Assembly: GCF_014648855.1 (NCBI RefSeq)
Contig: NZ_BMRX01000007.1
Coordinates: 186,001-250,000, forward strand
Reading direction: 5' to 3'
DNA length: 64,000 nucleotides
DNA from: Streptomyces parvulus
GTDB taxonomy: Bacteria > Actinomycetota > Actinomycetes > Streptomycetales > Streptomycetaceae
Shown piece after piece: positions 54,388-63,927 of this stretch; position 1 is the stretch's first letter, and each line of letters begins with the position of its first letter. The notes under the pieces were generated by a model, which searched no databases, was not told where the DNA came from, and saw only the letters and a program-made list of their open reading frames with translations. A program made the position numbers and the translations under genes.

Positions 54388-56916
54388 ATGACCAGCGGCT
54401 TCATGGGCCCGGAGGGCGACCCGTTCGCGGAATTCCTGGCACGCTTCTTCGGCGGGCCGAAGCCCCGGCAGATCGACATCGGCCGGCTGCTCAGCCAGCC
54501 CGCGCGGGAGCTGGTGCGCGGCGCCGCCCAGTACGCCGCCGAGCACGGCAGCCGGGACCTGGACACGGAGCACCTGCTGCGGGCCGCGCTCGCCACCGAA
54601 CCGACCCGGGGGCTGCTCAGCCGCGCCGGCGCCGACCCCGACTCCCTGGCGTCGCAGATCGACGAGCGCACCGGCCCCGCCCAGCACGCGCCGGGCGAGG
54701 CACCCCCGCCGACGTCGCTCTCGCTCACGCCCGCGGTGAAGCGGGCGCTGCTGGACGCGCACGAGCTGGCCCGGTCGACCGGCACCGGATACATCGGCCC
54801 GGAGCACGTGCTCAGCGCCCTGGCCGCCAACCCGGACTCGGCCGCCGGGCACATCCTGAACGCGGCCCGGTTCGCGCCCTCGGGCCTGCCCACGGAGCCG
54901 CCGGAGACCGGCAAGGCCCGTCCCGAGAGCGCGCGGGCCACGAACACGCCGACCCTGGACAAGTACGGCCGCGACCTCACCGACCTGGCGCAGCAGGGCC
55001 GGATCGACCCGGTGATCGGGCGCGAGGACGAGATCGAGCAGACCGTCGAGGTGCTCTCCCGGCGGGGCAAGAACAACCCGGTGCTGATCGGCGACGCGGG
55101 CGTGGGCAAGACCGCCGTCGTGGAGGGGCTGGCGCAGCGCATCACCGACGCCGACGTCCCCGACGTGCTGCTCGGCCGCCGCGTGGTCGCCCTGGACCTG
55201 ACCGGCGTGGTCGCGGGCACCCGCTACCGGGGCGACTTCGAGGAGCGGATGAACAACATCGTCGGCGAGATCCGCGCCCACTCCGACGAACTGATCATCT
55301 TCATCGACGAACTGCACACCGTGGTCGGCGCCGGCGGGGGCGGCGAGGGCGGTTCCATGGACGCCGGCAACATCCTCAAGCCGGCGCTGGCCCGGGGTGA
55401 GCTGCACATCGTGGGCGCCACCACGCTGGAGGAGTACCGCAGGATCGAGAAGGACGCGGCCCTGGCCCGCCGCTTCCAGCCGATCCTGGTGCCCGAGCCG
55501 ACCCCCGCGGACGCCATCGAGATCCTGCGCGGCCTGCGCGACCGGTACGAGGCGCACCACCAGGTCCGCTACACCGACGAGGCGCTGGTGGCCGCCGTGC
55601 AGATGTCCGACCGGTACCTCACCGACCGCCGGCTGCCCGACAAGGCCATCGACCTGATCGACCAGGCCGGCGCCCGCGTCCGGCTCCGGTCGCGCACCAA
55701 GGGAACCGACGTGCGGACCATGGAGCGCCAGGTGGACCAGCTGGTCCGGGACAAGGACCAGGCCGTCGCGGACGAACAGTACGAGCAGGCCACCCAGTTG
55801 CGCGACCGCATCGGCGAGCTGAAGCAGCGCATCACCGAGGCCACGGGCGACGGCGAGGCCGACGAGGGGCTCAACCTGGTCGTCGGCACCGAGTCGATCG
55901 CCGAGGTGGTGTCCCGGCAGACCGGCATCCCGGTCAGCAGCCTCACCCAGGAGGAGAAGGACCGCCTGCTGGGCCTGGAGTCGCATCTGCACGAGCGCGT
56001 GGTCGGCCAGGAGGAGGCGGTGCGGGTCGTATCGGACGCCGTGCTGCGCTCGCGCGCCGGGCTCTCCAGCGCGGACCGGCCGATCGGCAGCTTCCTCTTC
56101 CTCGGACCGACCGGCGTCGGCAAGACGGAGCTGGCCCGGGCGCTGGCCGAGGCGCTGTTCGGCAGCGAGGACCGGATGGTGCGGCTCGACATGAGCGAGT
56201 ACCAGGAGCGGCACACGGTCAGCCGCCTCGTGGGCGCCCCGCCCGGTTACGTCGGGCACGAGGAGGCCGGCCAGCTCACCGAGGTGGTGCGCCGGCACCC
56301 GTACTCGCTGCTCCTGCTCGACGAGGTGGAGAAGGCGCACCCCGACGTCTTCAACATCCTGCTCCAGGTCCTGGACGACGGCCGGCTGACCGACTCGCAG
56401 GGCCGGACCGTGGACTTCACCAACACGGTCGTCGTGATGACCAGCAACCTCGGCTCGGACGTGATCACCCGGCGCGGCGCGGGCATCGGTTTCGGGTCCG
56501 GCGGCGCGGAGGCGGACGAGGAGGCGCGGCGCGAGCAGGTGCTGCGTCCGCTGCGCGAGCACTTCCGGCCCGAGTTCCTGAACCGCGTCGACGAGATCGT
56601 GGTCTTCCGCCAGCTCAGCGGGGAGCAGTTGCGGCAGATCACCAGCCTGCTCCTGGAGCAGACCCGGCGCATGGCGCACGCGCAGGGCGTCACCGTCGAG
56701 TTCACCGACGCGGCGGTGGACTGGCTCGCCGAGCGCGGCTACCAGCCCGAGTACGGCGCCCGCCCGCTGCGCCGCACCATCCAGCGCGAGGTGGACAACC
56801 AGCTCTCCCGGTTGCTGCTCGACGGCCGGGTCGCGGAGGGCGGCCGGGTGACGGTCGACGTCGAGGACGGGCGGCTGGCGTTCCGTACGCCTGACCGGCC
56901 CGTCCCCGAACTGTGA
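54388..56916 (+). CDS. ClpC-type AAA+ chaperone/unfoldase (ClpC2-like)
   Basis: This 842-residue Hsp100 protein has two Clp_N repeats (about 30-165), AAA-1 with GDAGVGKT and FIDELHT, and a UVR-like middle segment ([18 protein letters not shown]). AAA-2 follows with [13 protein letters not shown] and [12 protein letters not shown], then a D2-small domain. The middle region is short, as in ClpC, not the long coiled coil of ClpB. A ClpP-contact loop of the IGF type occurs in GAGIGFGSG, so partnership with ClpP is possible. The N-terminus is unusual (Gly/Phe-rich, 30 residues before the repeats). GGAGGG (54373-54378) is 9 bases upstream. It unfolds or disaggregates stress-damaged proteins. Confidence 0.94.
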   Translation: MTSGFMGPEGDPFAEFLARFFGGPKPRQIDIGRLLSQPARELVRGAAQYAAEHGSRDLDTEHLLRAALATEPTRGLLSRAGADPDSLASQIDERTGPAQHAPGEAPPPTSLSLTPAVKRALLDAHELARSTGTGYIGPEHVLSALAANPDSAAGHILNAARFAPSGLPTEPPETGKARPESARATNTPTLDKYGRDLTDLAQQGRIDPVIGREDEIEQTVEVLSRRGKNNPVLIGDAGVGKTAVVEGLAQRITDADVPDVLLGRRVVALDLTGVVAGTRYRGDFEERMNNIVGEIRAHSDELIIFIDELHTVVGAGGGGEGGSMDAGNILKPALARGELHIVGATTLEEYRRIEKDAALARRFQPILVPEPTPADAIEILRGLRDRYEAHHQVRYTDEALVAAVQMSDRYLTDRRLPDKAIDLIDQAGARVRLRSRTKGTDVRTMERQVDQLVRDKDQAVADEQYEQATQLRDRIGELKQRITEATGDGEADEGLNLVVGTESIAEVVSRQTGIPVSSLTQEEKDRLLGLESHLHERVVGQEEAVRVVSDAVLRSRAGLSSADRPIGSFLFLGPTGVGKTELARALAEALFGSEDRMVRLDMSEYQERHTVSRLVGAPPGYVGHEEAGQLTEVVRRHPYSLLLLDEVEKAHPDVFNILLQVLDDGRLTDSQGRTVDFTNTVVVMTSNLGSDVITRRGAGIGFGSGGAEADEEARREQVLRPLREHFRPEFLNRVDEIVVFRQLSGEQLRQITSLLLEQTRRMAHAQGVTVEFTDAAVDWLAERGYQPEYGARPLRRTIQREVDNQLSRLLLDGRVAEGGRVTVDVEDGRLAFRTPDRPVPEL

Positions 56917-56926
56917 CGGCCGCCCG

Positions 56927-58732
56927 CTAGCGCGCCGGGCGCACCACCATCGCCGAGCCGCCGCCGCGCCGTTGCTTCTCGGCGGCGGCCAGCCACCTGC
57001 CGTCGGGCAGCCGCTGGACGCCGGTCGCGGCGCCGATCTCCGGGTTCTCCTTGAAGGAGTGGCCCAGCGCCTCCAGACGCCCGCGCAACGGGCTGTCGTA
57101 GAGGCCGGGTTCGAGTTCCGTCTGGGCGGCGTTGCGCTGGCTGGCGCGCGGGGCGGCGATGGCGTCCACCAGCGGCAGACCGCGGTCGATGAAGCCGGTG
57201 AGCGTCTGGAGCACGGTGGTGATGATGGTGGCGCCGCCGGGCGACCCGACGGCGACGACCGGCTTGTGGTGGCGGTCCAGGACGACGGTCGGCGCGATCG
57301 AGGACCGCGGGCGCTTGCCCGGTCCGGGCAGGTTCGGGTCGTGGACGGCCGGGTTGGCCGGGGCGAAGGAGAAGTCGGTCAGCTCGTTGTTGAGCAGGAA
57401 GCCGCGGCCGGGCACGGTGATGCCGCTGCCGCCGGTCTGCTCGATGGTGAGCGTGTAGGCGACGACGTTGCCCCACTTGTCGGCCACCGTCAGGTGCGTG
57501 GTGTTCTCGCCCTCGTACGTCGTCGGTGCCGCCGTGCCGCCGCCCGCGCACGCGGCGGGGTGCCGGGGGTCGCCGGGCGCGAGGGGGCTGGTGAGCACCG
57601 CGTCGTCCTTGATCAGGCACGCGCGCGAGTCGGCGTAGCGCTGGGAGAGCAGTTCCCTCGTGGGGACGTCCTCGAAGGCGGGGTCGCCGACCCAGCGGCC
57701 GCGGTCGGCGAAGGAGATGCGGCTGGCCTCGATGAAGCGGTGCAGGTACCGGGCCTTGCTCGCCTCGGAGAGGTCGGTGCGCTCCAGGATGTTCAGCGCC
57801 TCGCCGACGGTGGTGCCGCCGGAGGAGGAGGGCGCGATGGAGTACACGTTCAGGCCGCGGTACGAGGTCCTGGTGGGCGCCTGGAACTCGGCCTCGTAGG
57901 CGGCGAGGTCCTCGGCGGACAGGTCGCCGGGGCGGGCGTTCCAGCCGGAGTCCGGGTCGACGGGCGGCTTGTTGACGGTGGCCACGACGTCCTCGCCCAG
58001 CTCGCCGCGGTAGAGCGCGCCGACGCCCTCGCGGCCCAGCTCCCGGTAGGTCCGCGCGAGGTCCGGGTTCTTGAACGTGGAGCCCACGACGGGGAGTTCG
58101 CCGCCGGGCAGGAACAGTTCCGCGGTGTCCGGGAAGTAGCGGAAGCGCTGTTCGTTGGCGGCGGTCTGGGAGCGGAAGGTGTCGTCGACGGTGAAGCCGT
58201 GGCGGGCCAGCCGCTCGGCGGGTTCGAGTACGGAGGCGAGCTTCCGGGTGCCCCACCGGTCGAGGGCGCGCTGCCAGGTGGCGGGGGTGCCGGGGGTGCC
58301 GACGGCGAGGCCGCTGCTGACGGCGTCCGAAAACGGGATGGGCTTGCCGTTCTCGGTGAAGAGGTTCGCGTCGGCGGTGCGGGGTGCGGTCTCGCGGCCG
58401 TCGATGGTGCGCACCGTGCGGGACTTGGCGTCGTAGTGGACGAAGTACCCGCCGCCGCCGACGCCCGCGGAGTAGGGCTCGGTGACGCCGAGCGCGGCCG
58501 CGGTGGCCACGGCGGCGTCGACGGCGTTGCCGCCCTTGCGCAGGACCTCGATGCCGGCGGCGGAGGCGTCCGGGGCGACGCTGGCCACCGCCCCGCCGTA
58601 GCCGACGGCGACCGGGGTCTTCGGGGCGCCGGGGGCGCCGTGGGGTGTGGGCGGCGCCGCGGCCCCCACGGACACCACCACGGCGGCCGAGACCGCCAGG
58701 ACCGTCAGATTCCGTGCGACAGGGCGACGCAT
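56927..58732 (-). CDS. ggt: Secreted gamma-glutamyltranspeptidase
   Basis: This 601-residue exported Ntn-hydrolase cleaves gamma-glutamyl bonds of glutathione and related compounds. A signal peptide (about 1-26, RRPVARNLTVLAVSAAVVVS) precedes the family's GIEVLRKGGNAVDAAVA segment. The autoprocessing Thr near 410 lies in GENTTHLTVADKWGN, followed by the GSGI loop and the conserved RPRSSIAPT. ATG 58732 is preferred over GTG 58738 because GGAGG is 5 bases from the ATG but directly abuts the GTG. It is convergent with the clp gene with an 10-base gap and is distinct from the cytoplasmic-looking GGT at 29753-31588. Confidence 0.94.
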   Translation of the reverse strand: MRRPVARNLTVLAVSAAVVVSVGAAAPPTPHGAPGAPKTPVAVGYGGAVASVAPDASAAGIEVLRKGGNAVDAAVATAAALGVTEPYSAGVGGGGYFVHYDAKSRTVRTIDGRETAPRTADANLFTENGKPIPFSDAVSSGLAVGTPGTPATWQRALDRWGTRKLASVLEPAERLARHGFTVDDTFRSQTAANEQRFRYFPDTAELFLPGGELPVVGSTFKNPDLARTYRELGREGVGALYRGELGEDVVATVNKPPVDPDSGWNARPGDLSAEDLAAYEAEFQAPTRTSYRGLNVYSIAPSSSGGTTVGEALNILERTDLSEASKARYLHRFIEASRISFADRGRWVGDPAFEDVPTRELLSQRYADSRACLIKDDAVLTSPLAPGDPRHPAACAGGGTAAPTTYEGENTTHLTVADKWGNVVAYTLTIEQTGGSGITVPGRGFLLNNELTDFSFAPANPAVHDPNLPGPGKRPRSSIAPTVVLDRHHKPVVAVGSPGGATIITTVLQTLTGFIDRGLPLVDAIAAPRASQRNAAQTELEPGLYDSPLRGRLEALGHSFKENPEIGAATGVQRLPDGRWLAAAEKQRRGGGSAMVVRPAR

Positions 58733-58880
58733 CCGCACCTCCAGGGAAAAAGCCGTTCGGGCAGCTTAGTTGATCGTCATGGTCGCGTCAGGGGTACGAG
58801 GGACCGGTGTCCGGTGTCCGGAGGGGGCGGCGGGCGCCCGTCGAACACCGGTACGCCGACGCCCGCTAGCATGCGCGCCC

Positions 58881-59639
58881 ATGAGCGACGACGTACGCAA
58901 CATCGTCCTGGGTGTGATCGCGGCGGGCATCAGCGCCGCGCTGGGCTGGTTCACCCGCACCTACCTGTCCCGGCGCAGACTCCGCCGCAAGCAGGCGTTC
59001 TTCGGGCTGCCGGAGAGTTCCGAATCGCTGCTGGTGGTCAACCGCGACCCGGCCGCGACCGAGCCGGCGGTGCACCGCTTCGACGTCTTCGCGCTGCTGG
59101 AGCTGGCGGCGCTGATCAAGGACTGCGGCGCGCACATGCAGGTGGTGACGCAGGACATGGTCGCCCAGGGCTTCGGCGAGCGCACGGAGTTCTGCGTGGG
59201 CGGCCCCGGCTCGAACCGGCGCATGGTCGCCCACATGGCGGCCATGCTGCCCGGGGTGCGGGTCAATGTGGACCCCGAGCCCGGTCCGGACCGCGGCGCC
59301 TTCCAGATCGGCGGCGAGCGCTACCGGCTGGAGGCGGGTACCACGGAGTACGTCCTGTTGGCGCGGCTCACCGCGGGCGACCGGCGCGAGGCGCGGCCCG
59401 CCTTCCTGTTCTGCGGACAGCGGGCGATCACCAACCAGGCGGCCACCCGCTACCTCGCCCGGCACCACGAGAAGCTGGCCCGCAAACACGGCACCAGCTC
59501 CTTCGTGCTCCTGCTGAAGGTGGTCAACTCCCAGGCGTACGGCCCGGACGTCGTCGAACTCGTCGGGGACGTCACCCGGGCGGCGACAAGCCCCCTGCCG
59601 GCACCGGCACCGACCGCCCGCAACTCCCACCGGGCGTAG
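58881..59639 (+). CDS. Membrane-anchored protein of unknown function
   Basis: This 252-residue protein has one N-terminal membrane helix (about residues 6-24, VRNIVLGVIAAGISAALGWF) followed by a basic stop-transfer stretch (RRRLRRK) and a cytoplasmic globular domain. Segments such as LPESSESLLVVNRDP, AALIKDCGAHMQVVTQD and FCVGGPGSNRRMVAHM look conserved and nucleotide-binding-like, but I do not recognise the family. ATG 58881 is preceded by TAGCAT (58867-58872) and 8 bases, with no ribosome-binding site, so it may be transcribed nearly leaderless. Function unknown. Confidence 0.85.
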   Translation: MSDDVRNIVLGVIAAGISAALGWFTRTYLSRRRLRRKQAFFGLPESSESLLVVNRDPAATEPAVHRFDVFALLELAALIKDCGAHMQVVTQDMVAQGFGERTEFCVGGPGSNRRMVAHMAAMLPGVRVNVDPEPGPDRGAFQIGGERYRLEAGTTEYVLLARLTAGDRREARPAFLFCGQRAITNQAATRYLARHHEKLARKHGTSSFVLLLKVVNSQAYGPDVVELVGDVTRAATSPLPAPAPTARNSHRA

Positions 59640-59854
59640 GGGGTGTGTGCAGCTGACCTTCTCCTCGCCCGCGGACGCCGGCGCGCGGTGTCCGCTGTGC
59701 CGGGCGAGCAGTGATCTCCGGCTGCACCCTGCGACTCCCCCTGTGCGTTCGTGTGCCCTGACCCATGCAACGTACCGAGACAAAGGGCATACATGCCAAC
59801 GACACGCACCATTCGGGCATGAGCCCGGTTTAAGGCGATTATCGGGCCGAGGAC

Positions 59855-60262
59855 TCAGGCTTCGGCGACTTCCCCGTACAGCTGGGAGAGTTCGGGCGCG
59901 CCGTCGGCCGCCCAGGCGTGACCGGACGCCACCACGTCGAACTCCCGGCCGGAGGCGAGCCGGACGACCGGCTGGCCGTCGGAGCGGATGGCCCAGGCGG
60001 CGCCGAGCACGGTGCGCACGATGACCGTGCCGAGGTACAGCCCCGCGTCGTTGCCCAGCCAGGTCTGGATCTCCTCGTCGGCGCGCCAGCGCGGCAGGAT
60101 CTGGTCCAACTGCTCCAACGAGACCGCGGAGTCGTCGAGTCGGACCCCCTCCCGCAGTGCCTGCGAACGCAGCAGATCACAGTCGGCGAGCAGCTCGCCG
60201 ATGCCCTCGGCGTCATGCGCCCGGGGATCTTCGCGCCGCCTGCCCAGGAAGGGGAAGTTCAT
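59855..60262 (-). CDS. Small conserved protein, DUF6278-like
   Basis: This 135-residue cytoplasmic protein resembles the Streptomyces DUF6278 family: an N-terminal NFPFLGRRRE, a helical GIGELLADCDLLRSQA segment, ILPRWRADEEIQTWLGNDAG, and a C-terminal ELSQLYGEVAEA. The role is unknown. GGAGG is followed by only one base before ATG 60262, an unusually tight spacing, and no alternative start lies close by, so initiation may be leaderless or inefficient. It lies downstream of the exonuclease III gene on the same strand with a 59-base gap. Confidence 0.8.
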   Translation of the reverse strand: MNFPFLGRRREDPRAHDAEGIGELLADCDLLRSQALREGVRLDDSAVSLEQLDQILPRWRADEEIQTWLGNDAGLYLGTVIVRTVLGAAWAIRSDGQPVVRLASGREFDVVASGHAWAADGAPELSQLYGEVAEA

Positions 60263-60321
60263 ACCTCCACACTGTCATTCGTACCGCCCCGCGCACCACT
60301 GGGCGCGCAGGCCCGGCGCGC

Positions 60322-61101
60322 TCACACGTCGAGGTCGACCACGACCGGCGCGTGGTCCGAGGCGCCCTTGCCCTTGCGCTCCTCGCGGTCGACGTAGGAG
60401 TCGGTGACCGCCTTGGCGAACGCCCCGTTCCCGTAGACCAGGTCGATGCGCATGCCGCGGTTCTTGGGGAAGCAGAGCTGGCGGTAGTCCCAGTACGTGA
60501 ACGGGACGTCGTACTTCAGCGGGCGCGGGACCACGTCGGACAGGCCGGTCCCGCGCAGGGAGGCGAGGGCGGCCCGCTCGGCCGGGGTGACGTGGGTGGC
60601 GCCCTCGAATGCGGCGCGGTCGTAGACGTCCTCGTCGGTCGGCGCCACGTTGTAGTCGCCCATCACGGCGAAGGGGCGGTCGCCGGCGGCGTCGCCCTCG
60701 ACGGCCGCGCGCAGGGCCTCGAACCACTGGAGCTTGTAGGCGTAGTGCGGGTGGTCGACCTCGCGGCCGTTGGGCACGTAGACCGACCACACGCGGACCG
60801 GGCCGCAGGTGGCGGAGATCGCGCGGGGCTCCTGGACGCCCTCGTACCCCGGGTCGCCGGGCAGGCCCTTGACCACGTCGGCGATGCCCACGCGGGAGAG
60901 CACCGCCACGCCGTTCCACCGGCCGGTGGCGTGCACGGCGGCCTCGTAGCCCGCCTCGCGCAGCGCGTCGAAGGGGAACTGCGCCTCGGCGACCTTGGCC
61001 TCCTGGAGGCAGAGCACGTCGGTGCCGCTGCTCTCCAGCCAGGCGAGGAGCCTCGGCAGGCGGGCGGTGATCGAGTTCACGTTCCAGGTCGCGATGCGCA
61101 T
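60322..61101 (-). CDS. xthA: Exodeoxyribonuclease III / AP endonuclease
   Basis: This 259-residue Mg-dependent endonuclease/exonuclease/phosphatase-fold enzyme cuts DNA at abasic sites and resects 3' ends in base-excision repair. Motifs are MRIATWNVNSI (metal Asn), LCLQEAK (metal Glu), GDYNVAPTDEDV (catalytic Asp/Asn), the MRIDLVYGN segment and SDHAPVVVDLD (catalytic His). ATG 61101 is preceded by TAGGTT (minus strand 61114-61109) and 7 bases, a leaderless start; the upstream in-frame codon at 61131 is therefore rejected. Confidence 0.95.
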   Translation of the reverse strand: MRIATWNVNSITARLPRLLAWLESSGTDVLCLQEAKVAEAQFPFDALREAGYEAAVHATGRWNGVAVLSRVGIADVVKGLPGDPGYEGVQEPRAISATCGPVRVWSVYVPNGREVDHPHYAYKLQWFEALRAAVEGDAAGDRPFAVMGDYNVAPTDEDVYDRAAFEGATHVTPAERAALASLRGTGLSDVVPRPLKYDVPFTYWDYRQLCFPKNRGMRIDLVYGNGAFAKAVTDSYVDREERKGKGASDHAPVVVDLDV

Positions 61102-61114
61102 GTCCCACAACCTA
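61102..61114 (-). promoter_or_regulatory. Leaderless promoter -10 for xthA
   Basis: On the minus strand TAGGTT (61114-61109), 7 bases, then ATG 61101; no Shine-Dalgarno sequence in the gap. Confidence 0.55.
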
Positions 61115-61155
61115 CCGGGCGCCACCGACAACGCGGCTTCCGACCACCGGGCCCC

Positions 61156-61791
61156 TCAGAGCCGTGCGGAGCCGCCCGGGGTCAGCCGCAGGTGCTCGGC
61201 GCCGCCCAGCTCGCCGATCTGCCGGTCGTAGATCGGGCGGGCGAGGTCGGTGAGGAGGGCGTCGTGGATGTCGTAGGCGCGCCGCGGCCGCACCTCGCGG
61301 ACGTAGTCGATGACCTCGGAGATCTTGTTCCACGGGGCCATCACGGGGAGCATCAGCGTCTCGACGGGCCGGTCCGGGACGGTGAGGGCGTCGCCGGGGT
61401 GGAAGACCTTGCCGTCGTCCACGAGGAAGCCGATGTTGGTGATGCGCGGGATGTCCGGATGGATCACGGCGTGCAGCTCGCCGTGGACCTGGACGTCGAA
61501 TCCGGCGGCGGTGAAGGTGTCGCCGTGGCCGACGGTGTGCACGCGGCCCGGGAACGCCGCGGTGAGCTGCTCCGCGACGGACCTCAGCGTCCAGATCTCG
61601 GTGGCCGGGTCCGCCTCCATGGCGGCGCGCAGCCGCCGCTCGTCGAAGTGGTCGGGGTGCTCGTGGGTGACGAGCACGGCGTCCGCGCCGACGGCGGCGT
61701 CCTCCTCGCTGAACCCGCCGGGGTCCAGGACGAGCGTCCGCCCGTCCTTTTCGAGGCGGACGCAGGAATGCGACTTCTTGGTGAGCTTCAT
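61156..61791 (-). CDS. Metallo-beta-lactamase-fold hydrolase (UlaG-like)
   Basis: This 211-residue MBL-fold metalloprotein has the metal motif H43-E-H45-P-D47-H48 followed by HPGDALTVPD, which supplies further ligands. It is of the compact L-ascorbate-lactonase/UlaG-like type often annotated generically. The substrate is unknown. ATG 61791 is preceded by CAGGAT and 6 bases, a possible non-canonical leaderless start; no clear Shine-Dalgarno site. It lies between xthA and the PcaD-PcaC fusion on the same strand, with gaps of 54 and 43 bases, so co-transcription is possible. Confidence 0.9.
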   Translation of the reverse strand: MKLTKKSHSCVRLEKDGRTLVLDPGGFSEEDAAVGADAVLVTHEHPDHFDERRLRAAMEADPATEIWTLRSVAEQLTAAFPGRVHTVGHGDTFTAAGFDVQVHGELHAVIHPDIPRITNIGFLVDDGKVFHPGDALTVPDRPVETLMLPVMAPWNKISEVIDYVREVRPRRAYDIHDALLTDLARPIYDRQIGELGGAEHLRLTPGGSARL

Positions 61792-61834
61792 GCCCCCATC
61801 CTGCCGCCGCGCGGGGCGGAGGCGGCGGCGGCGC

Positions 61835-63157
61835 TCACTCCTGGGGGGTCGTCTCCTCGCGGATGACCTGCTGGGCCACCCGGAAGGCGCTGTTCGCCGC
61901 CGGTACGCCGCAGTAGACGGCGGCCTGGAGGAGTACTTCCTTGATCTCCCCCGGGGTGAGGCCGTTGCGCAGAGCGGCCCTGAGGTGGGGCGCGAGTTCG
62001 TCCGTGTGGCGGCCGGCGACGAGGGCGGTGAGCGTGACGCAGCTGCGGGCGCGCCGGTCCAGGCCCGGCCGGTCCCACACCTCGCCCCACGCGTACCGGG
62101 TGAGCAGCTCCTGGAAGTCCCCCGAGAACTCGTCGGCCCGCGCGAGCGCCTGGTCGACGTACGCGTCGCCGAGCACTTCGCGGCGCACCTTGAGCCCCGC
62201 GTCGTACGGGTCGGGCCGGCCCGCTCCCTGGCGCGGCACCGCGGGCGCCGGGGCGATCTCGGCGATGGGCGCGGCCTGGGCGGGCGGGGCGAGGGCGGGC
62301 TGCGGGGGGACCGCGACGGGCTGGGCGACGGGGGCCTGGACGGGGATCTGCCCCGTGGAGGCGGAGTCGTGCGGGCTCTGCCAGGCGGTGCTGAAGTGCC
62401 GCACCAGCAGGTCGGTGACGGCCGCCGGCTGCTCGACCGGGACCAGGTGGGAGGCGCCGGGCACGACGGCGAGGCGGGCGTCGGGAATGCCGGCGACCAG
62501 GGTGCGGGCCTCGGCGGGGCCGGTGACCTGGTCGTCGGAGCCGACCAGGACCAGCGTGGGGACGCCGACGCGGCCGAGTTCGCCGCGCACGTCGAAGGCG
62601 GCGAGCGCCTCGCAGGCGGCGATGTAGCAGCCGGGGTCGGTGGTCCGCACCATCTGCACGGCCCACTCGGTGATCGCCGGCTGGGCGGCGGCGTACCCGC
62701 CGGTGAACCAGCGCTCCGGCGAGCTGCGGGCGATGGGGTCGAGCCCGTTGGTGCGGACGATGACGCCCCGCTGGCGGAACTCGTCGGCGGTGCCGAAGCG
62801 CGGCGAGGCGGCGATCAGCGCGAGCGAGGCGAGGCGTTCGGGATGGCGCAGGGCCAGCTCCATGCCGACCGCGCCGCCGAACGCGCAGCCCGCGTAGCCG
62901 AACCGCTGCACGCCGAGCCCGTCGAGCGTGGCGAGCAGCCGCCGGGTCAGCTCGGTGACGGACCCCGCCGGGTGGGCCGGGGCGCCGCCGTGCCCCGGCA
63001 GGTCGAACCGGAAGACCCGCCAGTGCTGCGACAGCTCCGGCACCTGCCGGTCCCACATGTGCCAGGTGGTGCCCAGTGAGGGGCCGAGGATGAGGACGGG
63101 GGCGTCTTCGGGCCCGTCGAAGCGGTATTGCAGGGTGTTCGGCGGTGTCTCACTCAC
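61835..63157 (-). CDS. PcaD-PcaC fusion (PcaL-like) with altered hydrolase nucleophile
   Basis: This 440-residue fusion joins a beta-ketoadipate enol-lactone hydrolase-like alpha/beta hydrolase (about 1-260) via a Pro/Ala/Gln linker (about 270-310) to a 4-carboxymuconolactone decarboxylase (about 315-435). The decarboxylase part looks complete (TRYAWGEVWDRPGLD, LTPGEIKEVLLQAAVYCGVP). In the hydrolase the nucleophile elbow reads G90-C91-A92-F93-G94, so the usual Ser is Ala. The acid GSDDQ and His in GASHL remain. GTG 63157 was chosen by homology; the ribosome-binding site is weak. The fusion would serve protocatechuate catabolism, but no other pca genes are in the window. Confidence 0.88.
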   Translation of the reverse strand: MSETPPNTLQYRFDGPEDAPVLILGPSLGTTWHMWDRQVPELSQHWRVFRFDLPGHGGAPAHPAGSVTELTRRLLATLDGLGVQRFGYAGCAFGGAVGMELALRHPERLASLALIAASPRFGTADEFRQRGVIVRTNGLDPIARSSPERWFTGGYAAAQPAITEWAVQMVRTTDPGCYIAACEALAAFDVRGELGRVGVPTLVLVGSDDQVTGPAEARTLVAGIPDARLAVVPGASHLVPVEQPAAVTDLLVRHFSTAWQSPHDSASTGQIPVQAPVAQPVAVPPQPALAPPAQAAPIAEIAPAPAVPRQGAGRPDPYDAGLKVRREVLGDAYVDQALARADEFSGDFQELLTRYAWGEVWDRPGLDRRARSCVTLTALVAGRHTDELAPHLRAALRNGLTPGEIKEVLLQAAVYCGVPAANSAFRVAQQVIREETTPQE

Positions 63158-63416
63158 GGCTCCGACCCTCTCACGTCCCACGAGATCTCACACAGCCGGG
63201 GGAATTCCGCGCCGCGGCGCCGCTCCGGCCCGGCTCGTCGGCCCGGCGGCCGGCCGCCCGTCTTTCCCTGGGCGAAAACCTACCTTGCCGTTCACACCCT
63301 TGTAACAGGTGTCGCCGCTGGCCAGGGTGGGGCCAGCCGCGCTCCGGAGCGACGCCCGGAAGAGGGCGCCCGTCGCCGGACGCGCACGTCGAACATCTGG
63401 GCCGAGGAGTGGTTCC

Positions 63417-63710
63417 GTGCCGAAGACCTACCGCATCGCCGCGATTCCGGGGGACGGGATCGGCCGAGAGGTCGTGCCCGAGGGCCTGCGCTGTCTGCGG
63501 GCCGCCGCCGGGGCGCACGGATTCGCCCTCGACGTCACCGAGTTCGACTTCGCCAGCGCCGACTACTGGCTGGAGCACGGCACGATGCTGCCCGAGGACT
63601 GGCGGGACGTGCTCGGCGCGTTCGACGCCCTCTTCTTCGGTGCGGTCGGCCGGCCCGAGGTCGTCCCGGACCACGTCTCGCTGTGGGGAAGCCTCCTTCG
63701 AGTGCGGCGG
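63417..63710 (+). pseudogene. Truncated tartrate/isopropylmalate dehydrogenase (5' part)
   Basis: GTG 63417, with GAGGAG (63404-63409) 7 bases upstream, begins a beta-decarboxylating dehydrogenase: YRIAAIPGDGIGREVVPEGL is the family N-terminus, followed by DYWLEHGTMLPEDW and FFGAVGRP. Homology runs through HVSLWGSLLRVRR and then stops at about 63710, where FDQYVNLRP-like sequence is expected. About 98 of roughly 350 codons remain. Downstream the frame stays open to the window end but reads as nonsense. The catalytic half is missing, so the gene is inactive. Confidence 0.8.
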
Positions 63711-63927
63711 GGCCCTGGAGGGGAGCGGCCTGGTCATGCGCTCCGAATGGCAGGTCCGTCCCCTCATCGAGCGCGGCGATCTGGTCCGCGTCCTCCCCGG
63801 TGTCCCGACCCCCGCGGCCGACATCTACGCCCTGGTCGAGGACGACGGACGCGTCCCCCGTCGGGTCACCGAGCTGATCGGCCACCTCGCCGCCCGCCTG
63901 CCGGCCCGCTTGAGCCAGGGGGCATGA
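63685..63927 (+). pseudogene. 3' remnant of a LysR-family regulator
   Basis: In a different frame, about 80 codons ending in TGA 63925-63927 match the C-terminal effector-binding end of LysR regulators: GALEGSGLVMRSEWQVRPLI, then ERGDLVRVLPGVPTPAADIY, then VPRRVTELIGHLAARL. The helix-turn-helix and most of the effector domain are absent. It is fused at about 63685-63710 to the dehydrogenase fragment. No start codon or ribosome-binding site supports expression as a separate protein. Confidence 0.75.

Noticed and set aside
59814..59830. Small CGGGC/GCCCG hairpin followed by GTTT as a terminator
   Set aside because: The stem is only 5 bp, and it lies 180 bases past the rightward gene stop, close to the end of the leftward gene; too weak to call.
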